This document shows positions 23,185 through 35,960 of a stretch of 64,000 nt of DNA, piece by piece. Every line of letters begins with the position of its first letter. The stretch's first letter is position 1. The DNA comes from Penium margaritaceum (Eukaryota; Streptophyta; Zygnematophyceae; Desmidiales; Peniaceae). The notes beneath the pieces are model-generated. The model did not search any database, was not told the origin of the DNA, and worked only from the letters and a program-made list of their open reading frames with translations. A program made the position numbers and the translations under genes. The stretch is taken from the NCBI GenBank assembly GCA_023375785.1, contig SZWC01002380.1, positions 51,074 to 115,073 of the forward strand. The letters run 5' to 3'.

Positions 23185-26100
23185 ATGTAGTGGCATTGTG
23201 TGGTTACAATGCACAGTGACCAACCAAAGTATACATATGTCACTGACCATGACCAAAGAATTTCACTTCATGTGGTCAACGCTGACAACTCCCAGCAAGA
23301 GTCACAGATAGTCAGAGGGGGTAACAATGGTTTGGGAACCTTGGCTATCAACTAGAAAGCACAAATAACTTCAAAGCGTAGTGACACGGCGTGGCAACCA
23401 TGTACAGTGACAAACCAAAGTAGGCATATGCCACTAACCACGACCAAAAGAATTTCACAGTGTGTGGTCAACTTTGAAAACTCATAACACGAGTCACAAA
23501 TTTTCGGAGGGGGAAACAATGGGTGGGGAACTCTAGTTATCAAGTAGCAAGTACAAAAACCCTCAACAAGAAGTGGCATGGTGTGGCTAGCATGCACAGT
23601 GACCATCCAAAGGATGCATACGTCACTGACTATGACCAAAGAAGTCCACTATGTGTGGTCAACATTGACAACTCAAAACACGAGTCACAAATGGTTGGAG
23701 GGAGAGACAATGGTTTAGGATCCCTATGTATCGACTAGAAAGGATAAAGAACTTCAATACATAGTAGCACGGTGTGGCTACTATGCACACCGAACAACCA
23801 AACTAGGAATATGTCAGTGACCTTGACCAAAGAATTTCAGTATGGGTGGTCAGCGTTCACAACCCATAACACGAGTCACAAATGGTCAGAGGGGGAAACA
23901 ATGGTTTCGGAATATTAGTTTTCAACTTGCAAGTATAACGACCTTCAATACGTAGTAGCACGGTGTGGAAACCATGCACAATGACCGACCAAAGTAGGCA
24001 TATGTACTGCCTTTGACCAAAGAAATCCGCTTTGTGTGGTCAATGTTGAAAACTTATAATACGAGTCACAAATGGTCAGAGGGGGAAACAATGGTTTGGT
24101 ACCACCAGGTATCAACTAGCTAGCACACGGACCTTCAATAAGTAGTGGCACGGTGTGGCTACCATGTACAATGACCAACCAAAGTAGGCATGTGTGAATG
24201 ACCATGACCAAAGAATGTCACTATATGTGGTCAACCTTGACAACTCATAACACGAGTCACAAATGGTCAAAGTGGGAAACAATGGATTGTGAATACTAGT
24301 TATCAATTAGTGAGTACAAAGACCTTCAATATGTAGTGGCACAGTGTGGCTACCATGCACAGTGACCCACCAAAGTATGCATATGTCACTGACCATGACT
24401 AGAGAATTTCACTTCATGTTGTCAACAACTCACAACAAGAGGCACATACAGTCAGAAAGGATAACAATGGTTCCGGAATACTAATTATCAACTAGAAAGC
24501 ACAAAGACCTTCAGTACGTAGTGACACAGCGTGGCAACCATGTACAGTGACAACCCAAACTAGGCATATGCCACTAAAAATGACCAAAAGAATTTCACAG
24601 TGTGTGGTCAACGTTGAAAACTCATAACACGAGTCAAAAATTGTCTGAGGGGGAAACAATGGGTTGGGATTACTAGTTATCAACTAGCAAGTACACATAC
24701 TTTCAACAAGTAGTCGCACGGTGTGGCTAGCATGCACAATGACCAACCAAATGATGCATACGTCACTGAATATGACCAAAGAAGTCCACTATGTGTGGTC
24801 AACAATGACAACACATAACACGAGTCACAAATGGTCAGAGGGCGAGACAATGGTTTGGGAACCCTACGTATCAACTAGAAAGGACAAAGAACATACATAT
24901 GTAGTGGCACGATGTGACTACTATGCACACCGAACAACCAAACTAGGCATATGTCACTGACCATGACCAAAGAATTTCACTATGGGCGGTAAACGTTCAC
25001 AACCCATAACACGAGTCACAAATGGTCAGAGGGGGAAGCAATTGTTTCGGAGTATTAGCTTTCAACTAGCAAGTACAACGACCTTCAATAAGAAGTAGCA
25101 CTGTCTTGCTACCATGTACAATGACCGACCAAAGTAGGCATATGCACTGCCTTTTACCAAAGAAATCTGCTTTGTGTGGTCAACATTGACAACTCATAAT
25201 ACAAGTCACAAATGGTCTGTGGGGGAAACAATAGTTTGGGAACACCTTGTACCAACTAGCAAGCACAGGGACATTCAATATGTAGTGGCACGGTGTGGCT
25301 ACCATGTACAATGACCAACCAAAGTAGGCATGTGTCACTGACCATGACCAAATAGTGTCAATATGTGTGGTCAACTTTGACAACTCATAACACGAGCCAC
25401 AAATGGTTGGAGGGGAAACAATGGTTTGTGAATGCTAGTCATCGGTTAGAAAGTGCAGAGACCTTCAATATGTAGTGGCACAGTGTGGCTACCATGCACA
25501 GTGACCAGCCAGCGTATGCATATGTCAGTGACCATGACCATAGATTTTCACTTCATATTGTCAATGTTGACAACTCACGACAAGAGTCACAGATAGCCAG
25601 AGGGGGTAACAATGGTTTGGGAACACTGGCTATCAACTGGAAAGCACAAAGACCTTCAGTCAGTAGTGACACGGCGTGGAAACCATGTACAGTGAAGAAC
25701 CAAAGCAGGCATATGCCAATAACCATGACGAAACGAATTTCACAGTTTGTGGTCATCGTTGAAAACTCATAACACGAGTCACAAATGGTCAGAGGGGGGA
25801 ACAATGGGTTGGGAACACTAGTTGTCAACTAGCAAGGTAAAAGACCTTTAACAAGTAGTGGCACGGTGTGGCTAGCGTGCACAGTGACAAACCAAAGGAT
25901 GCATACGTCACTGACTATGACCAAAGAAGTCCACTATTTGCGGTCAACATTGACAACTCATAACACGAGTCACAAATGGTTAGAGGGGGAGACAATGGCT
26001 TGGGAACCCTATGTATCGACTAGAAAGGACAAATAACTTCAATACGTAGTGGCACGGTGTGGCTACTATGCACACCCAACAACCAAACTAGGCATATGTC

Positions 26101-27690
26101 ACTGACCATGACCAACGCATTTCAGCATGGGTGGTCAACGTTCACGACCTATAACACAAGTCACAGATGGTCAGAGGGGAAAACAATGGTTTCGGAATAT
26201 TAGTTTTCAACTAGCAAGTACAACGACCTTTGATAAGTAGTAGCACGGTGTGGCTACCATGCACAATGACCGACCAAAGTAGGCATATGTATTGCCTTAA
26301 ACCAAAGAAATCCGCTGTGTGCGGTCAACGTTGACAGCTCATAATACGAGTCACAAATGGTGAGAGTGGGAAACCATGGTTTGGGAACACCAGGTATCAA
26401 CTAGCAAGCACAGAGGCCTTCAATAAGTAGTGGCACGGTGTGGCTACCATGTACAATTACAAACCAAAGTAGGCATGTGTCACTCACCATGACCAAAGAA
26501 TGTCACTATGTGTGGTCAGCTTTCACAACTCATAACACTAGTCACAATTGGTTAGGGGGGGCAACAATGGTTTGTGAATACTAGTTATCGATTAGCAAGT
26601 TGAAAGACCTTCAATATATAGTGGCACAGTATGGCTACTGCGCACAGTGACCAACCAAAGTATGCATGTCACTGACCATGACCAGTGAATTTCACTTCAT
26701 GTGGTCAACGTTGACAACTCACAACAAGAGTCACAGATAGTCAGAGGGGGTAACAACGGTTTGGGAACACTGGCTATCAACTAGAAAACACAAAGACCTT
26801 CAGTACGTAGTGACACGGCGTGGCAACCATGTACAATGACAAACCAAAGTAGGCATATGCCACTAACCATGACCAAAACAATTTCACAATGTGTGGTCAA
26901 CGTTGAAAACTCATAACACGATTCACAACTGATCAGAGGGGGAAAACAATGGTTGGGAACACTAGTTATCAACTAGCAAGTACAAATACCTTCAACAAGG
27001 AATGGCACGGTGTGGCAAGCGTACAGAGTGACCAACCAAAAGATGCATACGTCACTGACTATGACCAAAGAAGTGCACTATTGCGGTCAACATTGACAAC
27101 TCATAACACGAGTCACAAATGGTCAGAGGGAGAGACAATGGTTTGGGAATCCTATGTATCGACTAGAAAGGACAAGTAACTTCAATACCTAGTGGCATGG
27201 TGTGTCTATGATGCACATCGAACAACCAAACTAGGCATATGTCACTGACCATGAGCAAAGAATTTCAGTATGGGTGGTCAACGTTCACAACCCATAACAC
27301 GAGTCACAAATGGTTAGAGGGGAAAACAATGGTTTCAGAATGTTAGTTGTCAAATAGCACGTAGAACGACCTTCAATACGTAGTAGCACGGTATGGCTAC
27401 CATGCACAATTACCGACCAATTAAGTCATATGTTCTGCCTTTGACCAAAGAAATCCGATGTATGTGGTCAACGTTGACAACTCATAATACAAGTCACAAA
27501 TGGTAAGAGGGGGAAACAATGGTTTGGGAACACCAGGTATCAACTAGCAAGCACAGGGACCTTCAATAAGCAGTGGCACAATGTGGCTACCATGTACACT
27601 GACCTAGCAAAGTAGGCATGTGTCACTGACCATGGCCAAAGAATGTCACTATGTGTGGTCAACTTTGACAACTCATAGCACGAGTCAGGA
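23185..27690 (-). repeat. 190-bp satellite, right arm, inverted
   Basis: The reverse complement of the same A-F monomers, read A, F, E, D, C, B from left to right. Anchors in A monomers at 23228, 24374, 25513 and 26659 give the same period of about 1,145 bp without lost monomers. All D monomers here (near 23760, 24900, 26045, 27190) are the ordinary type; the D' variant of the left arm is not seen. It ends at ...CGAGTCA, joined to decamer satellite. Confidence 0.92.
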
Positions 27691-27964
27691 ACCACTCGCA
27701 ACCACTCGCAACCACTCGCAACCACTGGCAACCACTCGCAACCACTCGTAACCACTCGCAACCACTCGCAACCACTCGTAACCACTCGCAAGCACTCACA
27801 ACCACTTGCAACCACTCGCAAACACTCTCAACCACTTGCAACCACAGGCAGCCTCTCGCAACCACTCGTAACCACTAGCAACCCCTTGCAACCACTGGCA
27901 ACCACTCACAACCACTCACTGCCACTCGCAACTACTCACAACCACTTGCAACCACGTGCAACCA
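27691..27964 (+). repeat. Decamer satellite, forward orientation
   Basis: About 27 units of CAACCACTCG type between the inverted 190-bp array and the second copy of the old LTR element. Orientation is the same as at 3428-4409, so this flank is not the mirror image of the left flank. Confidence 0.92.
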
Positions 27965-28768
27965 CAAAGTGAAGCTGAAATTGCGGGAGGAGTCGCTGGA
28001 GGAGGAGGATGGCGGAGGCGGAGGGGTAGTGGGTGCGAGAAGGGAAACCAGTTGCTCTGCTATCAGGAGAGTGACGGCTTGTTCCCCAGTTGGCCCGAGA
28101 CTGACGGGCAGGAAGACTGGCGGTGTCCAAAATCCTGGCAGTGAGAGAGACCGATTGCAGTAGAGGAAGTCGTACGGCGAGCAGAAACACTGGTCCGCTG
28201 ACATCAGGAGAGTGACGGCTTGGTCCCCAGCTGGCTCGCAATGGGAGCAGGACGACTGGCGGTGTATAACATCCTGGCGGCGGGAGTTATGCTGCTGCAA
28301 GTGACAACACAATAAGACGATGCGAGGGGCGGTTTGAGATGACAACAACAGAAGAGCGGAGGCAGTTGAGGCAGATGAAGCAGATGAGGCAGATGCAAGG
28401 AAATGAGAAGGACAAAGATGCTTGCGGAGGCGGAAATGATGAGAGGTAGCGGACGGCGAGCGGCAAGAAGCTTCCACAAAGTTGACAGCAGGAGGGGGCT
28501 CGGGAGCTGCTTGCGGCTGTTGTGGATGACAACAAGTCACCAATTGTTGGCCTCGGACGCGGAATGGGCGCAGGGCTTCCTCAGGGTGACGCGACATTTC
28601 CTCAGTGCGAGGAACACTCCAAGCGGTGCTGCTCAGGTCAGCTGTCGTTGAAGCAAAGAGGTGCGAAGTAGCGGTGGTGGGGACGGAGGAGTGTAGACTC
28701 GAGAAGTGAAGCAACGGTGGCGGTAGCGTGATGATTCGGTCACTGGGCATCAGGTGACGTTGCCTAAT

Positions 28769-28780
28769 GCTCTGATACCA
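28769..28780 (-). promoter_or_regulatory. Primer-binding site, initiator tRNA-Met
   Basis: TGGTATCAGAGC on the - strand is the exact plant initiator tRNA-Met primer-binding sequence and directly follows the LTR end (...TATGACA). It anchors the reading of this family as a Copia-like LTR element. Confidence 0.9.
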
Positions 28781-29387
28781 TGTCATAAAAATGCAAGAAG
28801 CGACGACGGTAGGAGCAGAAGCAAGCAGAAGCAAGGGAGCTCGCAAGAGCGTGTTGGTGGAATGAAGAGAGTAGAAAGGCAGGTCCAGTCCCAAAGAGTT
28901 AGTCAGAGGTTCTCGAGAGAGGCAAGGCACCGGAGCTTCGAGGTAAACAGAGGACAGTGAGAGAACACGTCAGAGAGACAAGTAATGCGCAGAGACTGAG
29001 CAAAAGGTCAAGAGTGACGAAGCGAAGAGTGAGCTGGGAAAGGTGGACGAAAGCGGGAGAGGGGATGAGCGAGCAGAGCAGGGATACGGCGGCGAAGCCG
29101 CGGAACCAAAGGTAACAAGCTGAGCAGATTTTTTCTGGTTAACTTGAGGGAATGAACATCCTTGGTGTAAAAGGACAGAACAGGACAAATGTGCAAAGCA
29201 ACAGCTTCTTTCCGCTAGCCAGACGCGGGTGGCAAATGTCACTTTACTAGGGGATGACTTGGGTTGTCGGTCGAAACAGTCAGGTCGACCGATGGACTGT
29301 TGCCAAGGTGGTTCTGGAACCTGAACCTTTACTGAGAACTCGGTATTTCCGAGCAGTGACCTCTGTCAGAGTCCATATTTTCCGACA
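28781..29387 (-). repeat. 5' LTR of old element copy 2
   Basis: About 607 bp on the - strand from TGTCGGAAAATATGG to TTATGACA. Blocks such as CAAGTCATCCCCTA and TGTCCTGTTCTG are shared with the LTR at 2830-3427, but divergence is high. The outer end meets decamer satellite at 29388. Confidence 0.78.
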
Positions 29388-32300
29388 GCAACATCTCGCA
29401 ATCCCTCACAACCACTCGCAGCCACTCGCAACCACTCGCAACCACTCACAACCACCTGCAACCACTTGCAACCACTCCCAACCACTCGCAACCACTCACA
29501 ACCAATCACAACCACTTGCAAGCACTCGCAACCACTTGCAACAACCCACAACTAATCACAACCACCTGCAACCACTCGCAACCATTTGCAACTTCTCGTA
29601 ACCACTCACAACCACTCGCAACCACACGCAACCACTCACAACCACTCGCAACTGATCGCAACCACTCGCAACCACTCGGAACACCTCGCAACCACTCGCA
29701 ACCAATTATAACCACTTGCAACCACTCGCAACCACTTGCAACCACTTGCTACCACTCGCAACCACTCGCAATCGCTTGCAACCACACACAACCACTGGCA
29801 ACCACTCACAACCACTCGCAACCACTTGCAACCACTCGCAACTACTTGCAACCACTCGCAACCACTTGCAACCACTTGCTACCACTCGCAACCACTCGCA
29901 ACCACTTGCAACCACTTGCAACCACTCGCAACCACTCGCAACCACTCACAACCACTCACAACCACTTGCAACCACTCTCAACCACTCGTAACCACTTGCA
30001 ACCACTTGCAAACACTCGCAACCTTTTGCAACCACTTGCAACCACTTGCAAACACTTGCAACCACTTGCTACCACTCGCAACCACTCGCAATCACTTGCA
30101 ACCACACACAACCACTGGCAACCACTCACAACCACTCGCAACCACTTGCAACCACTCGCAACCACTCGCAACCACTCGCAAGCACTTACAAGAACTGCAA
30201 CCAATTGCAAGCACTTGCAAGCAATCACCACCAGTTTTAACCACTCAAAACCACTCGCAACCACTTGCAACAATTCAGAATCATTCAAAACCACTTACAA
30301 CCAATTACAACCACCTACAACCTCGCAACCACTCGCAACCACTCGGAAACAATCGCAACCACCTGCAACTACTCGCAATTACTCTCAACCAGACACAACC
30401 ACTCGCAAGCACTCACAGCCACTCACAACCACTCGCAACCACTCGCAACCACTTGCAACCATTTGCAACAACTCGCAACCACTTGCAACCACTCGCAACC
30501 ACTCGCAACAACTCACAGCCACTAGCAACCACTCAAAACCACTCGCAACCACTTGCAACCACTTGCAACCAATTGCAACCACTCGCAACTGCTCGCAACC
30601 ACTCCCAACCACATGCAACTACTTGCAACCACTCACAACCACTCGCAACCACTTGCAACCACTTGCAACTACTTGCAACCACTTGCAACCACTCGCACAC
30701 ACTCGCAACCACTCGCAACCTCTCGCAAACACTTGCAACCACTCGCAACCACTGGCAACCACTCACAACCAGTTGTAACCACTCACAACCATTCAAAACC
30801 ACTAGCAACCACTCGCGACCACTTGCAGCCACTCGCAACCACTAGAAACCACTCACAACTACTCACAACCACTTGCAACCACTTGCAACCACTTGCAACC
30901 ACTCACAACCACTCGCAACCACTTGGAAGCACTCGCACCCACTTGCAAGCACTCGCAACCCCTCCCAGACACTCGCAACCACTCAAAACTACTCACAACC
31001 ATTCGCAACCACTTGCAACCCATCACAACAACTTGCAACCACTGGCAAGAATTCACAACCACTTGCAACCACTCGCAACCACTCACAACTACTTGCAACC
31101 ACTTGCAACCACTAAAAACCAGTCACAACAAGTCACAACCACTTCCAAGCACTCGCAACCAATCACAACCACTTACAAGCATTTGCAACCACTCGCAACC
31201 ACTCACAACTTCTCGTAACGACTCACAACCACTCGCAACCTCACGCAACCACTCGCAACCACACGCAACCAGTCATACCCACTTGCAACTACTCGCAACC
31301 ACTCGCAAACACTCGCAACGACTTGCAACCACTCCCAAAAACTCGCAACCACTCGCAACCACTCAAAACCATTCCCACCCACTTGCATCCACTCCCAACC
31401 ACTTACAACCACTCGCAACCAATTGCAACCACTTACAACCACTCGCAAGAACTCGCAACCACTCGCAACCACTCGCGACCACTCGCAACCACTTGCAACC
31501 ACTCGCAACCATTCGCAACCACTTGCAACCACTCGCAACTACTTGTAACCACTCGCAATCACTCGCAACCACTTGCAACCACTCCCAACCACTTTCAACC
31601 ACTCACAACCACTTGCAAGAACTCACAACCACTTGCAACCACTAGCAACCACTTGCAACTACTCACAACCACTCGCAACCACTTGCAACCACTTGCAAGC
31701 ACTCACAACCACTCGCAACCACTTGCAAGTACTCGCACCCACTTGCAAGCACTCGCAACCACTAACAACCACTCCCAACCACTCGCAACCACTCACCGTC
31801 ACTCACGACCATTCAAAGCCTCTTGCAACTACTCGCAACAACTTGGAACCACTTGCAAGAACTCGCAACCACTTGCAACCACTTGCAACCACTCACAACC
31901 ACTTGCAACAACTTGCAACCAATCACAACAAGTCACAACCACTCACAACCACTTGCATGCACTCGCAACCACTCGTACCCAGTCACAACCACTCATAACC
32001 ACTCACAATCACTCGCAACCACTTGCAGTTACTCGCAACCACTTGCAGCCACTCGCATCTACTTGCAACCACTAGCAACCACTTGCAACAACTTGCATCG
32101 ACTTGCAACCACCCGCAACCACTCGCAACCACTCGCAACCACTCGCAACCACTGGCAACCACAGGCAACCACTCACAACCATTCGCAACCACTCGCAGCC
32201 ACTTCCAACCACTCGTAACTATTCGCAACCACTTGCAACCACTCATAACCACTCGCAACCACTCGCAACCACTCACAACCACTCGCAACCACAGGCAACC

Positions 32301-34030
32301 ACTCGTAACCCCTCGCAACTGCTCACAACCACTCGCAACCGCTCGCACTTGCTCGCGAATACTAGTAACCACTTGCAATAACTTGCAACCACTCCCTGCC
32401 ACTTGCAACCACTCGCAACCTCTAGCAACCACGCACAACCACCCGCAACTACTCGTAACCACTTGTAACCACTCAAAACCACTTGCAACCACTCGCAACC
32501 AATCGCAACCATACGCAACCACACGCAACTTCTTGCAACCACTCGGAACAACCCACAACGACACAAAAATCACTCGCAACCACTTGCATCCATACACAAC
32601 CATTTGCAACTTCTTGCAACCACTTACAACCACTCACAACCACTAGCAACCACTTGCGACCACTAGCAACCACTCGCAACCACCTGCAACCACGCGCAAC
32701 TACTCGCAACCAATCGCAACCACTCGCAACCACTTGCAACCACTTGCAACCACTCACAACCACTCGCAAGCACTCACAGCCACTCGCAACCACTCGCAAC
32801 CGCTCGCAACCGTCTGCAACCGCTCCCAACCGCTTGCAACCGCGCGCAACCGCTTGCAACCGATCGCACCGGCTTGCAACCACTCGCGACCACTCGCAAC
32901 CACTACCAACCACTCGCAACCCACTCAAAACCATTCCTAACCACTCGCAACCACTCACAACCACTAGCAACCACTAGCAACCACTCGCAACCACTCGCAA
33001 CCACGCGCAACCACTCGTAACCACTCACAACCAGGCGCAATCACTCGCAACCACTCGCAACCACTTGCAACCACGCGCAACCACTTGCAACCACTCGCAA
33101 CCACTTGCAACCACTCGCAACCACTCGCAACCACTCGCAATCACTCGCAACCACTTGCAACCACTCATAACCACTCGCAACCACTCACAACCACTCGCAA
33201 CCACTCGCTACCTCACACGACCACTCGCAGGCACTCGTAACCACTCCCAACCACTCACAACCATTGAGAACCACTCGCAACCACTCGCAACACCTTGCAA
33301 CCATTCGAAACCATACGCAACCGCTCGCAACTTCTTGCAACCACTCGCAACCACACAAAAACCACTCGAAACCACTCGCAACCACTTGCAACCATACACA
33401 ACCACTGGCAACTTCTCCCAACCACTTGCAAGAATTCGCAACCACTCGCAACCAAACAAAAACCACTCGCAACTACTCCTATCCACTCGCAGCCACTTGC
33501 AACCACGCATAACCACTCGCAACCACTCACCACCACTTGCAACCACTCGCAGCCACTCGCAACCACTTGCAACCACTTGCAACCAGTCACCACCACTCGT
33601 AACCACTCGCAACCACTCGAAAACAACTTGTAACCACTCGCAATCACTCGCAACAACTCGCACCCACTCGCAAGCACTTGCAACCGCTTACAACCACTTG
33701 CAAGCACACAAAACCACTCGCAACCACTTGCAACCACTTGCAACCACTTGAAACCACTCACAACCACTCGCAACCACTCAAAACCACTCAAAACAACTCG
33801 CAAAAACTCATAATCACTCGCAACCACTCACAACCACTCGCAACCACTCGCAACTACTCGCAACCACTCGCAACCACTTGCAACCACTTGCACCCACTCG
33901 CAACCACTCGTGACCACTCGCAACCACTCGCAACCACTCGTAACCACTTGCAACCACTCGCAACCACTTGCATCCACTGGCAACCAGTCGCAACCACTCG
34001 CAACGACTCACAACCACTTGCAACCACTCG
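29388..34030 (+). repeat. Decamer satellite, diverged forward block
   Basis: About 460 units of CAACCACTCG type, strongly mixed with TTGC, TCAC and other variants, and occasional length changes (for example near 30196, 30320, 33290 and 33745). Some 100- to 300-bp stretches recur loosely (compare 29740-29860 with 30060-30170). Near 32800-32880 several units read AACCGCTCG or AACCGCTTG. Long open frames on both strands come from the stop-free repeat unit. Confidence 0.92.
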
Positions 34031-34570
34031 CAGCCACTTGCAACCACTCACAACCACTCGCAACGACTCGCAACCACTGGCAACCACTCGTAACCACTCA
34101 CAACCACTTGCAACCACTTGCAGCCACTTGCAACCACTCACAACCACTCGCAACGACTCGCAACCACTGGCAACCACTCGTAACCACTCACAACCACTTG
34201 CAACCACTTGCAGCCACTTGCAACCACTCACAACCACTCGCAACGACTCGCAACCACTGGCAACCACTCGTAACCACTCACAACCACTTGCAACCACTTG
34301 CAGCCACTTGCAACCACTCACAACCACTCGCAACGACTCGCAACCACTGGCAACCACTCGTAACCACTCACAACCACTTGCAACCACTTGCAGCCACTTG
34401 CAACCACTCACAACCACTCGCAACGACTCGCAACCACTGGCAACCACTCGTAACCACTCACAACCACTTGCAACCACTTGCAGCCACTTGCAACCACTCA
34501 CAACCACTCGCAACGACTCGCAACCACTGGCAACCACTCGTAACCACTCACAACCACTTGCAACCACTTG
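34031..34570 (+). repeat. 90-bp higher-order repeat, 6 copies
   Basis: Nine decamers form a 90-bp unit marked by CAGCCACTTG at 34031, 34121, 34211, 34301, 34391 and 34481. Copies look identical. A further isolated copy lies at about 34671-34760 (marker at 34691), split off by about 100 bp of ordinary decamers. Confidence 0.92.
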
Positions 34571-35100
34571 CAACCACTCGCAACCACTCGCAACCACTAG
34601 CAACCACTCGCAACCACCCGCAACCACTCGCAACTACTCGTAACCACTCGCAACCACTCGCAACCACTCACAACCACTTGCAACCACTTGCAGCCACTTG
34701 CAACCACTCACAACCACTCGCAACGACTCGCAACCACTGGCAACCACTCGTAACCACTCACAACCACTTGCAACCACTCGCAGCCACTCGCAACCATACG
34801 CAACCACTGACAACTTCTCGCAACCACTCGCAACCACTTGCAACCACTCGCAACCACACAAAAGCACTCACTACCACTCGCAACCGCTCGCAACCATACA
34901 CAACCACTCGCAACATCTTGAAACCACTCGCAACCACTCACAACCACTAGTAACCACTCGCAGCCACTAGCAACCACTCGCAACCACTTGCAACCACTCG
35001 CAACCACGCACAACCATTCGCTACCACTCACAACGTCTCGCAACCACTCGAAACCACTCACAACCACTAAAAACCACTCGCAACCACTCGCAACCACTCG
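34571..35100 (+). repeat. Decamer satellite between two HOR arrays
   Basis: Ordinary decamers, including the isolated 90-bp unit at about 34671-34760. No gene or other element is seen. Confidence 0.88.
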
Positions 35101-35460
35101 CAACGACTCGCAACCGCTCGCAACCATTCCCAACCACTCGCAACCACTCGCAACCACTCGCAACGACTCGCAACCGCTCGCAACCATTCCCAACCACTCG
35201 CAACCACTCGCAACCACTCGCAACGACTCGCAACCGCTCGCAACCATTCCCAACCACTCGCAACCACTCGCAACCACTCGCAACGACTCGCAACCGCTCG
35301 CAACCATTCCCAACCACTCGCAACCACTCGCAACCACTCGCAACGACTCGCAACCGCTCGCAACCATTCCCAACCACTCGCAACCACTCGCAACCACTCG
35401 CAACGACTCGCAACCGCTCGCAACCATTCCCAACCACTCGCAACCACTCGCAACCACTCG
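35101..35460 (+). repeat. 60-bp higher-order repeat, 6 copies
   Basis: Six identical 60-bp units, each six decamers long and marked by CAACGACTCG followed by CAACCGCTCG and CAACCATTCC. Both edges pass smoothly into ordinary decamers. Confidence 0.94.
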
Positions 35461-35960
35461 CAACCACTCGCAACCACTCGCAAACACTCTCAACCACTCG
35501 CAACTACAGGCAACCACTCGCAACCACTTGTATCCACTAGCAACCACTCGCAACCACTCGCAACCATTCACAACCACTTGCAACCACTCGCAACCGCTCG
35601 TAACCAGTCGCACCCACTCGCAACCACTTGCAACCACTCCCGACCAATTTCAACCACTCGCAACCATTTGCAAGCACTTACAACCACTTACAACCACTGG
35701 CAACCACTCGCAACCACTCGCAACCATTTGCAACCACTAGCGACCACTCGCAACCCGTTGCAATCAACCACTCGCAACCACTCAAAACCACTCGCAACCA
35801 CTCGGAACAACTCACAACCACTCACAACACTCGCAACCACTCACAACCACTTGCAAGCACTCGCAACCACTCGCTACCACTTGCAACCACTTGTAACCAG
35901 TTGCAACCACTCGCAACCACTCAGCCACTCAGAACCACTCGCAACCACTTGCAACCAATC
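35461..35960 (+). repeat. Decamer satellite, end of block
   Basis: Ordinary diverged decamers, with phase breaks near 35760, 35828 and 35920. At about 35960 the decamer gives way directly to the 11-bp minisatellite (CAACCAATC then GTCCTAGTTG). Confidence 0.9.

Larger units (their letters stand above)
27965..29387 (-). mobile_element. Old non-autonomous LTR retroelement, copy 2, partial
   Basis: Same family as 188-3427 but on the - strand: LTR, primer site and the first about 800 bp of leader, cut off by decamer satellite at 27965. The LTR at 28781-29387 starts TGTCGGAAAA and ends at the primer site. The leader shares the gag-distal Ser/Pro-rich frame and the about 140-bp internal repeat (near 28065 and 28206). 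The 3' half, including the gag-like gene and 3' LTR, is missing. It is a fossil. Confidence 0.8.

Noticed and set aside
188-29387. One large inverted duplication spanning the 190-bp array
   Set aside because: The adjacent decamer blocks have the same orientation on both sides, and the satellite arms differ in length and in D' content.
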